Assembly: GCA_004173455.1 (NCBI GenBank)
Contig: SECL01000009.1
Location: forward strand, 29,636 to 93,635
Reading direction: 5' to 3'
Length of the DNA stretch: 64,000 nt
DNA from: Moraxellaceae bacterium
GTDB taxonomy: Bacteria; Pseudomonadota; Gammaproteobacteria; Pseudomonadales; Moraxellaceae
The notes beneath the pieces were generated by a model. That model saw only the letters and a list, made by a program, of their open reading frames with translations, was not told the origin of the DNA and did not search any database. A program made the position numbers and the translations under genes. This document shows positions 10,899 through 20,296 of the stretch, piece by piece. How positions within the stretch are numbered: position 1 is the stretch's first letter; every line of letters begins with the position of its first letter.

Positions 10899-12056
10899 TT
10901 AGTTGCCATTGCCAATCAGCTGTCCGGTTCGGATTGCTGTGGCTGAGGGCAGTAACAAGTTCAGGACACGGCTCCAGCGCGCAAGGCCACTGGCATCGAC
11001 ATAAATAATGTCTTTCGGCTGTACGGCAAACCGTTGCGCCAGTGCCAGACTGGTAAATGATGATAAATCAAGCTGGTACACGGTGGCCAGATTGGTCTGG
11101 GCATCATCACGCAGTACATACACTTTGGCAGGATTGGCACTTAAAGGATTTAGACCTGCGCCTTCACCAATCACATCTGCCAGACTCATGCCCTGCTCGC
11201 GCAGAATAAGCGGCGCTGGACGTCCGGCTTCACCCAAAAAGTAAATTTTGCGGCTTTCACGCGACAGGATATGCAGCTCGTCACCGTTTTGCATATACAG
11301 CTGGTTGGGAGATAAGCCCTGTTTTTGTAAATCCAGCAGGCCAAACTGATAATTGACGCCCTGACGGGTCAAACTAATGGCATTCAGGTCACCCGTATTG
11401 AGCATACCGCCCGCTGCACTTAATGCGCCATACAGATTGAGGGGTTCGTCTGAAATGACATACTGCCCCGGTAGCCGCACTTCGCCATCCACAAAAAACT
11501 TGCGGCCTTTAAATTGCAAGACCTTAATCTGGGCATCTGGTTGTTTAAGGTAATGGCTGAGGCGCTGGTTCAGTTCCCGCTGCAAGCTGGTGACTGTTTT
11601 TCCGGCCGCATGAATTTGTTTGATCAGCGGAAAAGACAGATTGCCTTCCTGATCCACTTTAAAGCCTACTTGTTCAGCGTTGATCGGTGTAACACTGGTT
11701 AATGGGGGCGTCAGCTCAGGATAAGCCCATAAATAAATGGACAGCACATCGCCTTTTTGTAATACATAATTATTGGCGGGTTGCTGGCTAAATAACTGGC
11801 TCAGTGCCTGATTAAAATTGGTTTGCGGTACAGCCAACTGGTTGACCAATTCTGCCGTTACGGGCAATAGCTGCACTTGCAGGCCATTGGCCAATGGGGT
11901 GACTTGCTGCGGCAGGTCAGGCAGGTCGTCAGTGCGAATACCCGGAACAAGGCTGCAACTACTGATTAGCGTTGCACAAATTAGTGGCATTATCCATTGA
12001 GATGTTCTGCCCTGATACGCTCTAGCAGGACGTTTTAAGTTCAAAAAATATCGCAC
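10899..12056 (-). CDS. wza: Wza outer-membrane polysaccharide export lipoprotein
   Basis: 385 residues. A basic N-terminus and hydrophobic stretch lead to the lipobox LISSC, predicting lipidation at C34. The polysaccharide-export (Poly_export) domain begins near YVLQKGDVLSIYLWAYPEL, followed by SLBB-type beta-grasp repeats (KFFVDGEVRLPGQYVI, then KIYFLGEAGRPAPLIL). The product would form the octameric outer-membrane channel for capsule. The start is GTG at 12056 with a strong AGAAGGA 7 nt upstream. It is the first gene of the leftward capsule operon. In A. baumannii the neighbour is normally fkpA/mviN; here it is actP. Confidence 0.93.
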   Translation of the reverse strand: MRYFLNLKRPARAYQGRTSQWIMPLICATLISSCSLVPGIRTDDLPDLPQQVTPLANGLQVQLLPVTAELVNQLAVPQTNFNQALSQLFSQQPANNYVLQKGDVLSIYLWAYPELTPPLTSVTPINAEQVGFKVDQEGNLSFPLIKQIHAAGKTVTSLQRELNQRLSHYLKQPDAQIKVLQFKGRKFFVDGEVRLPGQYVISDEPLNLYGALSAAGGMLNTGDLNAISLTRQGVNYQFGLLDLQKQGLSPNQLYMQNGDELHILSRESRKIYFLGEAGRPAPLILREQGMSLADVIGEGAGLNPLSANPAKVYVLRDDAQTNLATVYQLDLSSFTSLALAQRFAVQPKDIIYVDASGLARWSRVLNLLLPSATAIRTGQLIGNGN

Positions 12057-12388
12057 TAAAGAGTCCTTCTGACTTAATACAACCGGTAATTAAATGACAA
12101 AAAGCAATCGCGTTTGGATTGTGAAAGATTCATAGGAAACTTGCAAGCGACGGCTTAATTTATCGCGCAGCTTTTTGTTGTCATTCCCATTAGTCTGGCT
12201 AAAGAATGCGTTTAGCCACAGTGATGGTTTAAAAAACGCGAATAGAACACATTTGCCGTAAAAATGCACGCCTATTTTGGTGATTTTTAGATGAAATGCA
12301 AAAGCGCCCTGACCAAAATCAGCGCGCTTTAAAATTTTACACGTTCAGGCAAAGCGTTGCTTAGATCATTAAAACCTTGTTGATGGCT
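12057..12388. other. 332-bp intergenic region between actP and the capsule operon
   Basis: No gene is supported here. On the minus strand it holds the actP terminator (12301-12330) and then the leader of wza. The promoter of the capsule operon must lie in roughly 12060-12290. The best visible pair on the minus strand is TTGTCA followed at 15 nt by TATTAA, just upstream of the wza ribosome-binding site. That spacing is poor, so I do not call it as a promoter. No JUMPstart/ops-like element was seen. Confidence 0.5.
12297..12330 (-). terminator. Rho-independent terminator after actP
   Basis: Arms 12301-12312 and 12319-12330 pair over 12 bp with one mismatch around a 6-nt loop. On the minus strand the stem is followed by TTTTGC. 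It lies about 60 nt past the actP stop and separates the acetate operon from the capsule operon. The + side also carries an AAAATTTT flank, so some bidirectional function is possible. Confidence 0.75.
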
Positions 12389-14152
12389 TTAATGATCCTG
12401 TGCGCCTGATGCCCCCACACCGGTCATGGAACGGACAAACTGCGCATCAAAGCGGGCTTTTTCACGCGCTGCACGGTCTGATTTGTCGGTGATTGAGAAG
12501 AACCAGCAAGCGCCAAAGGACAATAGCATGGAAAACAGCGCAGGATTACTATAAGGCAGTGGCGCACTGTCACCCAGTTTTAGGGTATCGACCCAGACGG
12601 CCTTGGTAAAGAAAATCAGTACCACCGCGCTGATGAGACCCAGCCAGCCGCCAATCGTCGCGCCACGCGTGGTCAGACCTTTCCAGTACATCGACAAGAT
12701 CAGTACCGGGAAGTTGGCAGATGCGGCGACGGCAAACGCCAAGCCTACCATAAACGCCACGTTTTGTTTTTCAAACACAATGCCCAAGAACATGGCAAAA
12801 ATCGCCAGTCCGACTGTGGCCATTTTGGACACGCGCAGCTGGGAAGCTTCGGTGGTTTGGCCTTTTTTAAACACATTGGCATATAAGTCATGTGATACCG
12901 CAGAGGCTCCAGACAGGGTTAAACCGGCCACGACTGCCAAAATGGTGGCAAAGGCAACGGCTGAAATAAAGCCCAAAAACCAGTTGCCAGCCACGGCATG
13001 CGCCAGATGGACTGCCGCCATATTACCGCCACCGATCAATTCCAGCTTGCCACTCATGGCCATTTTGGCAGTGTCGAGGTAAGCGGGATTTTGTGACACA
13101 AACAGGATCGCACCAAAGCCGATAATAAAGGTTAGCAGGTAAAAATAACCAATAAAACCCGTCGCAACCACCACTGACTTGCGCGCCTCCTTGGCATCTT
13201 TAACCGTAAAGAAGCGCATCAGGATATGTGGCAGGCCAGCCGTACCAAACATCAGGGCAAGACCTAAGGAAATGGCATCAACCGGATTGGACACCAGCCC
13301 ACCGGGTCCCATGATTTTGCTGGCCTCAGCGCTGGTGATGTCATGCGCCGTGCCATAAGCAGCAATGGCTTGATCGAACATATTGCTAAAGCTAAAGCCC
13401 ACGGCCTTGAGCACCATAAACGCCATGAAGGTTGCGCCGCCCAGTAGCATGGCGGCTTTGATGATTTGTACCCAGGTGGTGGCCAGCATGCCGCCAAACA
13501 TCACATAGGCCATCATGAGCAGACCAACAATCACCACAGCAATATTATAATCAAGGCCAAACAGCAACTTGATGAGCTGACCTGCCCCGACCATCTGGGC
13601 AATTAAGTAAAACGCCACCACCACCAGTGAATTGACCGCAGCCATGGCACGTACCGGTTTTTCTTCTAAGCGAAATGATGCCACATCAGAAAAGTTATAT
13701 TTACCAAGGTTACGCAAGCGCTCAGCCACCAGAAACAGGACAATCGGCCAGCCCACCATAAAGCCCAGCGAGTACAACAAGCCATCATAGCCGGATGAAA
13801 ACACCATGGCTGAAATGCCCAAAAAGGACGCGGCTGACATAAAATCACCCGCAATGGCCAGTCCGTTTTGAAACCCGGTAATGCCGCCGCCAGCGGTATA
13901 AAAATCCTTGGTGGAATTGGTTTTTTTGGCCGCCCATTTAGTGATGACCAGCGTGGCCGCCACAAAAATCACAAACATGCTGATGGCAGTCCAGTTGGTG
14001 GCCTGTTTTTCAGCCACGCCCAGATCCGGCGACGCATAGGCGATGCTGGACAGGCAACCTGCCACCGTTAAGCTAACCATGTGGGCTATTTTTTGACTTA
14101 ACTGTCTAAAAGCCTGTCTTGTGTTTGAGGTTAAGGATGTTGAAACTTGCAT
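12389..14152 (-). CDS. actP: Cation/acetate symporter ActP
   Basis: 587 residues and about 13 membrane helices, of the sodium:solute symporter family. Long stretches match the ActP pattern, for example [29 protein letters not shown] and [17 protein letters not shown] signal-like N-terminus precedes SPDLG. It takes up acetate and related short monocarboxylates. The ATG at 14152 is chosen because GGGAG lies 9 nt upstream and the codon comes one base after the DUF485 stop. An ATG at 14209 in the same frame would overlap DUF485 by 56 bp. It is co-transcribed with the DUF485 gene and lies near its likely regulator pair CrbS/CrbR. Confidence 0.95.
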   Translation of the reverse strand: MQVSTSLTSNTRQAFRQLSQKIAHMVSLTVAGCLSSIAYASPDLGVAEKQATNWTAISMFVIFVAATLVITKWAAKKTNSTKDFYTAGGGITGFQNGLAIAGDFMSAASFLGISAMVFSSGYDGLLYSLGFMVGWPIVLFLVAERLRNLGKYNFSDVASFRLEEKPVRAMAAVNSLVVVAFYLIAQMVGAGQLIKLLFGLDYNIAVVIVGLLMMAYVMFGGMLATTWVQIIKAAMLLGGATFMAFMVLKAVGFSFSNMFDQAIAAYGTAHDITSAEASKIMGPGGLVSNPVDAISLGLALMFGTAGLPHILMRFFTVKDAKEARKSVVVATGFIGYFYLLTFIIGFGAILFVSQNPAYLDTAKMAMSGKLELIGGGNMAAVHLAHAVAGNWFLGFISAVAFATILAVVAGLTLSGASAVSHDLYANVFKKGQTTEASQLRVSKMATVGLAIFAMFLGIVFEKQNVAFMVGLAFAVAASANFPVLILSMYWKGLTTRGATIGGWLGLISAVVLIFFTKAVWVDTLKLGDSAPLPYSNPALFSMLLSFGACWFFSITDKSDRAAREKARFDAQFVRSMTGVGASGAQDH

Positions 14153-14153
14153 G

Positions 14154-14570
14154 TTAGCGCACTCCCTGCTGTTGTTGCTCGTGAGCGTCGCCAGCTTTGA
14201 TTTCATCAACCACCTCTTGAGTCAGGCGCTCATATTCACCATTGGCAATGACCGAATAAATAGCACTCAGTACAAATGCAGCCACGATTACCCCAATGCC
14301 GAGCGGAATGCCCCACGTAATCACGCCACTAAACGAGCTGTGCAGGAAACCGGGCGCATAAGCCACCAGTAAAATAAACCCAATGTAAATAATCAGCATG
14401 ACAGCGGATAAACTCCAGCTGAGCATACGTTTTTTTTGAACCAGTGTTTTAAACTTGGGATTGTTGAGTACGACCTGAACATGGCTGTCCGCTGTGTCAC
14501 TCCCTACGGCCGTAGTATTTTCTGTAGTGGCAGTGTCTGTACTGCCACGGCCTGTTGTGCCATTTTCCAT
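14154..14570 (-). CDS. DUF485 inner-membrane protein, ActP partner
   Basis: 138 residues. A polar Thr-rich N-terminus is followed by [30 protein letters not shown], the DUF485 start (YjcH-like), with two membrane helices (about 65-85 and 100-120). It is then charged to the end. In E. coli the yjcH gene precedes actP in the same order. The role is not well established; a link to acetate uptake is inferred from conserved pairing. The ATG at 14570 has GAGGTG 4 nt upstream; a TTG at 14600 is an alternative. The gene is divergent from crbS across 164 bp, which must contain both promoters. Confidence 0.88.
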   Translation of the reverse strand: MENGTTGRGSTDTATTENTTAVGSDTADSHVQVVLNNPKFKTLVQKKRMLSWSLSAVMLIIYIGFILLVAYAPGFLHSSFSGVITWGIPLGIGVIVAAFVLSAIYSVIANGEYERLTQEVVDEIKAGDAHEQQQQGVR

Positions 14571-14734
14571 ATTACACCTCGCTTTTTCACAAACAGCCAA
14601 CCGTGGCCGCTGGGCGTTTATTCGCCAATTTTATGCATTTGACAGTAGCAACTTGCGCTACACTTGAAACTTAGACTTTGGTCTAGAAGAGATTTTCACT
14701 TAGAAAACAGCGCTATCATGCAAGGATGACGTCG

Positions 14735-17700
14735 ATGGGTAGCATCATGAACAGTTGGCTGGTGATTGGTGTTTTGGCCATTTATATTGCCGCATTATTT
14801 GCCTGTGCATTTTTTGGCGAAAAATATGCCAGTCGCTTGAGCCAGCATGGTCGTATGCTGATGTTTAGCCTGACGCTGGGTGTGTATTGTTCCTCGTGGA
14901 CGTTTTATGGGGCGGTGGGTGAATCGGTGCGCAATGGCATTGGCTTTTTGCCGATTTATCTGGGGCCGTTATTGTTTTTGTGGTTTGCCTATGATGTGTG
15001 GCGCAGGCTGGGCAATATCCGCCAGCGCCAGCCTATTTCATCCATTGCTGATTTTATTGCAGCGCGCTACGGCAAGTCCGGTTTTTTGGCTGCGCTAGTC
15101 ACGGTGCTGGCGGTGATTGCTGTTTTGCCCTATCTGGCCTTGCAGTTACGGGCGATTGCCTTGAGTACCGTGGTGCTGCTGGATCAGACAGAAAATGCGG
15201 CGATTACTACGCACGGGGTGTTATTGCTCACTGCGCTGTTGGCAGGTATTGCCATGCTGTTTGGTACGCGTCACGCGGTCAATGGTGAGCAACAGGGTGG
15301 CCTGATGGTCGCGGTGGCTTTTGAGTCAGCGATTAAATTGCTGGCGCTGATTATCGTGGCGCTGTTTGTGCTGGTGTTTAGCCAGCACCCAGTAGCCCAG
15401 ATTGGGCGCGATATTCGCATGACGTTTCAGCAAATTCAGCATCAGGGACTGCCCAGTTCTTTTTGGACACAAACGCTGCTGGCGGGGGCGGCCATGATTT
15501 GCCTGCCGCGCCAATTTCATGTGGCGGTGGTGGAGTTGAAAGACAAGCGCTATCTCAAAGGTGCGCGCTTCTGGTTTTCACTGTATTTAGTGCTGATGGT
15601 TTTGGCGATTATTCCAATTGCCAGTTGGGCTTTGCATATGCCCAGCACGATTTTGCCCATTCCTGATGTGGCGGTGCTCATGCTGCCGGTCATGCACGAG
15701 CAAACTTGGCTGGCGTTGCTGGCGTTTATTGGCGGATTTTCGGCAGCCACTGGCATGTTGCTGGTGGCCACGCTGGCTTTGTCGATCATGCTCAGTAATG
15801 ACCTGCTTTTACCCGCATTGTGGCGTTTTAATCTATTAAGTCGCCATGACCAGCGCTTGTCCTACTGGATTTTGGTGATTCGCCGTCTGTGTATTGCCAT
15901 GGTGATGCTGCTGGGCTTTGTGGTGTATCGCCTGCTGTCGGACATCAATCAACTGTCTGCTTTTGGGCTGCTGGCTTTTAGTGCGGTGATTCAGTTTGCT
16001 CCGGCACTCATTGGTGGGCTGTACTGGCGTGGTGGCAGTTGTCATGGGGTAATTATTGGCCTGATTGCCGGATTTGCCTTATGGGGCTATACCCTGTTCT
16101 GGCCTGCGATTTTGCGCAATATGCCCAGCACGCATCAGGAATGGGCGTTGTCACTGCTGTATCAGGGGCCATGGCAACAGCACTGGCTCAAGCCCGAAAG
16201 TCTGTTGGGGTTTTCCTCACTAGACCCGCTGACGCATGGCGTACTGTGGTCACTGGGACTCAATCTGCTGCTGTATATCATGATGCCCAAATATAAGCGC
16301 CTCAGCATTGCCGAACAAATTCAGACCGAACGTTTCTTTGAACATGACGTTTATGCGGATGAAACTGTTTCCGCCTCAAGCGCGAGTGTTAGTAGCAGTA
16401 ATAGCCACCCTAGTAACGGCTACCTCAACAACCATGCTGTTTCACTACAACAACTGGAACAGCAAACTCGCCTGACCATTGATGACCTGATTGCATTGTC
16501 CTCACGCATCAATGGGGCGCAGCATACCGAAGCGGCATTTATGCAGTTTGCCGCGGATCACCACCTGCCTTTTGACAAAAAAATGCTGGCGGATCATCGC
16601 TGGTGGCGTTTTACCGAGCAATATCTGGCCAGTGCTGTGGGCGCTGCCTCTGCTCGTACCCTGTTGACCACGGTATTGATGAACAACGGACTGGCCGTGG
16701 GGCAAGTGGTCAATATTCTGGATCAAGCCTCGCAATGGCAACGCTTTAACCAAAGCCTGCTGATGATCATGATGGATTACATGACGCAGGCTGTGAGTGT
16801 GGTAGATGCCAACATGCGACTGGTGGCATGGAACAGACGTTATCTTGAATTATTTGATTATCCAGAAGATTTTGTGTATGTCGGCTGTCCGGTGGCCGAC
16901 TTGATCCGTTATAACGCCGCGCGCGGTGAGTGTGGGCATGGCGATGTTGAAGAACATATTGCCAAGCGAATCATGTGGATGCGTGCTGGCAATCCGCACG
17001 AGTTTGAGCGCCAGCGTGCCGATGGTCGCATTGTAGAAATGCGCGGCCACCCGATTAGCGGCGGTGGCTTTGTTACTACCTATGCCGACATTACCGTGTT
17101 TCGCCATACCGAAGCCATGCTGGAAGCGCGGGTACAGGATCGCACCCAGCAATTGGAGCGTGCCCTGCGTGAACAACAATATGCCCGCCAGCAAGCCGAC
17201 CTTGCCAATACTTCCAAAACCCGGTTTATTGCTGCCGCCAGCCATGACCTGCTACAGCCCATGCACGCCGCACGCCTGTTTGCGGCCGCGCTGGAACATG
17301 CCGATCTGGCAGCGCCGGAACAGGAAACTTTGCAACAACTGGATCGTGCCCTGCATGGTGCCGAAAGCATTATGACCGCGCTATTGGATATTGCCCGACT
17401 GGATGGTAATGGCATCAAGCCCAACATCAGCGAATTTGCCTTAAATGACTTGCTGCATGATTTACAGGTGCAATTTCAGCCGACTGCCGAACAGCGCGGC
17501 TTACAACTGCGCGTACACCCTACCCGGCTGTGGGTTAAAACCGATCCACAATGGCTACGCCGCATGTTGCAGAATTTTGTCAGTAATGCCTTGCGTTATA
17601 CCGCCCAAGGTCGGGTGATTGTGGGTGTACTGGCCAGTGGTAAGCAGCCTGAATGCTTACGGGTGGGCGTGTGGGATACTGGCCCCGGCATTGCACCCGA

Positions 17701-18286
17701 GCAACAGGCGCAACTTTTTGCTGAATTCCAGCGCGCGGGTCATACTTCGCCCTGGGGAGAACAGGGCATTGGGCTGGGACTGGCCATTGTGGAGCGCATG
17801 GCCAAACGGCTGAATCATCCAATCAGTTTTCATTCGCAGGTGGAGCGCGGCTCGTGCTTTATGCTGCAACTGCCCAGCGTTCCACCCCAACAGCAAATCC
17901 AAAGCCACCCTGTCCCGATGCAAAATACTCTGACCAGCCTAAAAGTGTTGTGTCTGGACAACGATGCCACCATCTTGCAAGGCATGCAGTTGTTGCTGGA
18001 CAAATGGAGCTGTCAGCTATTTTTGGCACAAACACCAGCACAGGCACAGCAAATATTAGCGACAGAATCCATTCAGGTATTGCTGATCGACCAGCATCTG
18101 GATACAGACATCGAAGGGCTAGAATTCCTGCTGCAATACAACCCCAGTAATCTGCCAGCCGCGCTGATTACCGCCGACAGTAATCCCGACCTGCCACACA
18201 TTGTGAAACAACATGGCATTGTCCTGCTGAAAAAACCCCTGAAGCCCGCAGCCTTGCGTGCCTTTTTGGCAGGCATCGGTGCTTGA
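14735..18286 (+). CDS. crbS: CrbS-type hybrid sensor kinase with sodium:solute symporter domain
   Basis: 1183 residues. About 13 membrane helices of a sodium:solute symporter fold fill the first 540 residues. Then come a linker, a PAS domain (VSVVDANMRLVAWNRRYLELFDYP near 700), a coiled coil, and a HisKA H-box with FIAAASHDLLQPMHAARLF (His near 837). The HATPase domain follows (NFVSNALRYT, GVWDTGPGIAPEQ, GIGLGLAIVERMA), and a C-terminal receiver domain (VLCLDNDAT, LLIDQHLD). The architecture matches CrbS, which with CrbR controls acs and the acetate switch. ATG 14735 has AAGGA 8 nt upstream; ATGs at 14726 and 14747 are possible. The receiver lacks an obvious effector, so it is probably regulatory. 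Confidence 0.9.
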   Translation: MGSIMNSWLVIGVLAIYIAALFACAFFGEKYASRLSQHGRMLMFSLTLGVYCSSWTFYGAVGESVRNGIGFLPIYLGPLLFLWFAYDVWRRLGNIRQRQPISSIADFIAARYGKSGFLAALVTVLAVIAVLPYLALQLRAIALSTVVLLDQTENAAITTHGVLLLTALLAGIAMLFGTRHAVNGEQQGGLMVAVAFESAIKLLALIIVALFVLVFSQHPVAQIGRDIRMTFQQIQHQGLPSSFWTQTLLAGAAMICLPRQFHVAVVELKDKRYLKGARFWFSLYLVLMVLAIIPIASWALHMPSTILPIPDVAVLMLPVMHEQTWLALLAFIGGFSAATGMLLVATLALSIMLSNDLLLPALWRFNLLSRHDQRLSYWILVIRRLCIAMVMLLGFVVYRLLSDINQLSAFGLLAFSAVIQFAPALIGGLYWRGGSCHGVIIGLIAGFALWGYTLFWPAILRNMPSTHQEWALSLLYQGPWQQHWLKPESLLGFSSLDPLTHGVLWSLGLNLLLYIMMPKYKRLSIAEQIQTERFFEHDVYADETVSASSASVSSSNSHPSNGYLNNHAVSLQQLEQQTRLTIDDLIALSSRINGAQHTEAAFMQFAADHHLPFDKKMLADHRWWRFTEQYLASAVGAASARTLLTTVLMNNGLAVGQVVNILDQASQWQRFNQSLLMIMMDYMTQAVSVVDANMRLVAWNRRYLELFDYPEDFVYVGCPVADLIRYNAARGECGHGDVEEHIAKRIMWMRAGNPHEFERQRADGRIVEMRGHPISGGGFVTTYADITVFRHTEAMLEARVQDRTQQLERALREQQYARQQADLANTSKTRFIAAASHDLLQPMHAARLFAAALEHADLAAPEQETLQQLDRALHGAESIMTALLDIARLDGNGIKPNISEFALNDLLHDLQVQFQPTAEQRGLQLRVHPTRLWVKTDPQWLRRMLQNFVSNALRYTAQGRVIVGVLASGKQPECLRVGVWDTGPGIAPEQQAQLFAEFQRAGHTSPWGEQGIGLGLAIVERMAKRLNHPISFHSQVERGSCFMLQLPSVPPQQQIQSHPVPMQNTLTSLKVLCLDNDATILQGMQLLLDKWSCQLFLAQTPAQAQQILATESIQVLLIDQHLDTDIEGLEFLLQYNPSNLPAALITADSNPDLPHIVKQHGIVLLKKPLKPAALRAFLAGIGA

Positions 18287-18592
18287 GGCATGGCACTACA
18301 ATTTCACAACAGTGTTAAACAAGCGCCAATTTGCCAATGGAATGTTTTTTAACCATTTAATCACTGTTTAAGCTGGCGTTAGATTTAAGTCCACTACAGA
18401 ACAAGGCGGTTTGTGCCGATAAGCTCAAAGATATTCACGCATTATTTGGCCTTGTTGCTGAGCAACAGCAGATGGCCTGTGAGGCTGCGCAATGTCCGAG
18501 GTCTTGTAATGCGCGTGTTGGTGTGAAGTTCCAAGCACCTGTTTTAATCATACTGTTTTAATCATACTGTTTTAACCATGGATGATTCTGTC
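18287..18592. other. 306-bp gap between crbS and the unknown gene
   Basis: No gene with a start codon is supported. One frame is open for about 65 codons from 18361 to the TAA near 18561 but lacks an ATG or GTG near its beginning and shows no known domain. No terminator for crbS was seen, so read-through into the next gene is possible. A 14-bp tandem repeat closes the region (separate entry). Confidence 0.4.
18540..18579 (+). repeat. 14-bp tandem repeat, about 2.9 copies
   Basis: TGTTTTAATCATAC occurs at 18540-18553 and again at 18554-18567. A third, partial copy with one change (TGTTTTAACCAT) ends in the first possible start codon of the following gene. The repeat is exact in the first two copies. 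Its position directly before the start suggests that copy number could alter promoter or leader spacing, which is inference. Confidence 0.8.
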
Positions 18593-19369
18593 ATGACTAC
18601 TGTGAATTCCAGCAAATCCGATTTTAATTCGACCCAGCAGTTTTACCAGCAATACAGTGCCAATCATTTTTTACCCAGCATTAACTGGCAATATATGTTT
18701 AGCCAAAACCAATTGTTACCGACGCAAGCACTGGCCTTGCAAACCATTTATCAGGTCACGGTGCCGTTGGCGCTCACCACGCTCAAACGCCTGAATATTG
18801 ATATTTTTGCCGAACATGAAAAAAAACCGCAGGGTCTTGGCCTGTTTGACAAACTGCGCGCGCTTGAACCCAAACTGATCGAACATCTGGTAGATGCCTC
18901 CAAGCGCATGGATGAAAAAGTGCGCCACCTGATCTGGAGCATGATGCTGCGTGGTGGTGCGGTGCTGGCGTTTAAGGCATGGCTAGGCAAGGTCAAAAGC
19001 AGCGAAGACAGTATTGATATGGGTTATTTTAATGAGCTGGCTGACCTGCTCTGGCTACAAACCGACCCGTATGCACTGGCAGAACAGTTTGCGGTTGACC
19101 CGCATGCCGAGCATGAGCACCTGTTCCTGTTTTATGAAGACCATGTGTTACTGGACCGCTTTAGCAATCTGGCTACGGCTGAGCTGTTTGTGAAACTGGG
19201 GCTGTATGATCCGGCATTTTTATGCCTGAATGATGAAAAAGTGCGCGATCATTTTGTACAAAAAGGCCTGATTAGCCAAAGTCAGGTGGATGACCTAATG
19301 GATTCACTTAATCCGCTCTTTACCGATATGCCGCAAAGTCGGCAACGGGTCGTGCATTTTTATCATTGA
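18593..19369 (+). CDS. Uncharacterised soluble protein between crbS and crbR
   Basis: 258 residues (263 from an alternative ATG at 18578). I recognise no family. The protein is predicted to be largely alpha-helical and soluble, without a signal peptide or membrane segment. It has a basic/acidic middle with LRALEPKLIEHLVDASKRMDEKVRHL, several aromatic-rich stretches, and a His/Glu-rich patch (DPHAEHEHLFLFYEDH) around 190. GGA lies 10 nt before the ATG at 18593; the ATG at 18578 has no ribosome-binding site. It follows crbS on the same strand and shares a bidirectional terminator with crbR. A role in the acetate switch is possible from position only. Confidence 0.7.
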   Translation: MTTVNSSKSDFNSTQQFYQQYSANHFLPSINWQYMFSQNQLLPTQALALQTIYQVTVPLALTTLKRLNIDIFAEHEKKPQGLGLFDKLRALEPKLIEHLVDASKRMDEKVRHLIWSMMLRGGAVLAFKAWLGKVKSSEDSIDMGYFNELADLLWLQTDPYALAEQFAVDPHAEHEHLFLFYEDHVLLDRFSNLATAELFVKLGLYDPAFLCLNDEKVRDHFVQKGLISQSQVDDLMDSLNPLFTDMPQSRQRVVHFYH

Positions 19370-19440
19370 TGAAACCATGACGAGGCTTGGACAAAATCGT
19401 CTAATGAGTCAATCCAGTGCTTCATAGTGCAGATTCACTA

Positions 19441-19478
19441 AAAAGCCCGCCTATCAATGATGACAGGCGGGCTTTTTT
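19441..19478. terminator. Bidirectional Rho-independent terminator
   Basis: Perfect 12-bp arms, AAAAGCCCGCCT (19441-19452) and its complement (19465-19476), around a 12-nt loop. T-runs lie on both strands. It serves the + gene ending at 19369 and the minus-strand response regulator ending at 19509. Confidence 0.9.
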
Positions 19479-19508
19479 AAACTTGGCTAAAATCATTAAC
19501 CAAAACCA

Positions 19509-20156
19509 CTACAACTTCGGCTCATCCACATTCAGCGTACTAATCGCCAGCACCGCCTGCGTGCGGTTTTGTACACCCAGTTTTCTAAAAATGGCCGTGA
19601 CATGCGCCTTAATGGTGGCTTCTGACACATCCAGCATGTAGGCAATTTGCTTGTTCAGTAAACCTTCTGCCACCATCATCAACACGCGGAACTGTTGCGG
19701 TGTCAGGGTTTTAATCCGTTCGGCAAAATCGGCTTCATCACGGGCGCGCGGGTCATTGCTGCTGAGTGGCAAATTGGGTGGTGACCAGGTATCGCCTGCC
19801 AGCACGGCATGTAATGCGTCACCAATATGCTGCGGCGGTGCCGACTTGGGAATATAGGCCACCGCGCCATGCGCCAATGATCGCTGAATCACGCTGATTT
19901 CCTCATGCGCAGACACTACCACAATCGGAATCGCCGGATATTGCGCCCGCACATGCACCAGCGCCGAAAAGCCCGATGCACCGGGCAAATGCAAGTCCAG
20001 CAATACCAGATCAGGCTCCGGGCCTTGTTCCAGCTGGCTATAAAACTCGGTGACCGAAGCGGTTTCGTGAATTTGTGCTTGTGGCAGGCTATAGCGCACC
20101 GCATGGATCAGCGCATGACGAAACAGCGGATGGTCATCAACAATCAGGATATTCAT
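19509..20156 (-). CDS. crbR: LuxR-family response regulator CrbR
   Basis: 215 residues. The receiver domain has acidic DD at residues 7-8, the phospho-acceptor D54 in LVLLDLHLPG, and the KSAPP region near 103. The C-terminal NarL/FixJ HTH reads LTPQQFRVLMMVAEGLLNKQIAYMLDVSEATIKAHV. As the partner of CrbS it is expected to activate acs and probably actP. The ATG at 20156 is preferred because it starts directly with the receiver strand MNILIVDDHP. An ATG seven codons earlier is possible. It follows acs on the same strand after 140 bp, and a stem-loop lies between. Confidence 0.92.
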   Translation of the reverse strand: MNILIVDDHPLFRHALIHAVRYSLPQAQIHETASVTEFYSQLEQGPEPDLVLLDLHLPGASGFSALVHVRAQYPAIPIVVVSAHEEISVIQRSLAHGAVAYIPKSAPPQHIGDALHAVLAGDTWSPPNLPLSSNDPRARDEADFAERIKTLTPQQFRVLMMVAEGLLNKQIAYMLDVSEATIKAHVTAIFRKLGVQNRTQAVLAISTLNVDEPKL

Positions 20157-20245
20157 AGAGTTCTCAACACCTAACATCCTTATTTTAGGTTAAGCCCTGC
20201 GTTATGGTGGTTGTGCTCAGATCCAGCATTTACTTATCGCATGAT

Positions 20246-20283
20246 GTGGCGCATAAGCTAAGGCTTTGCTTACCTTATGCCAC
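20246..20283 (-). other. Stem-loop between acs and crbR
   Basis: GTGGCGCATAAG (20246-20257) and CTTATGCCAC (20274-20283) pair over 10 bp with a two-base bulge. A shorter TAAG/CTTA pairing lies inside the loop. It starts about 14 nt after the acs stop but has no T-run on the minus strand, so it is not a standard terminator. It may stabilise the acs mRNA end or reduce read-through into crbR. Confidence 0.5.
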
Positions 20284-20296
20284 AAAAATTGTTTTT

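Noticed and set aside
12603..13082. Long open frame on the + strand inside actP
   Set aside because: It is the antisense of a conserved membrane protein; its composition is that of a shadow frame.
18361..18561. Possible small gene between crbS and the unknown protein
   Set aside because: The frame is open but has no usable start codon or ribosome-binding site, and no known domain.
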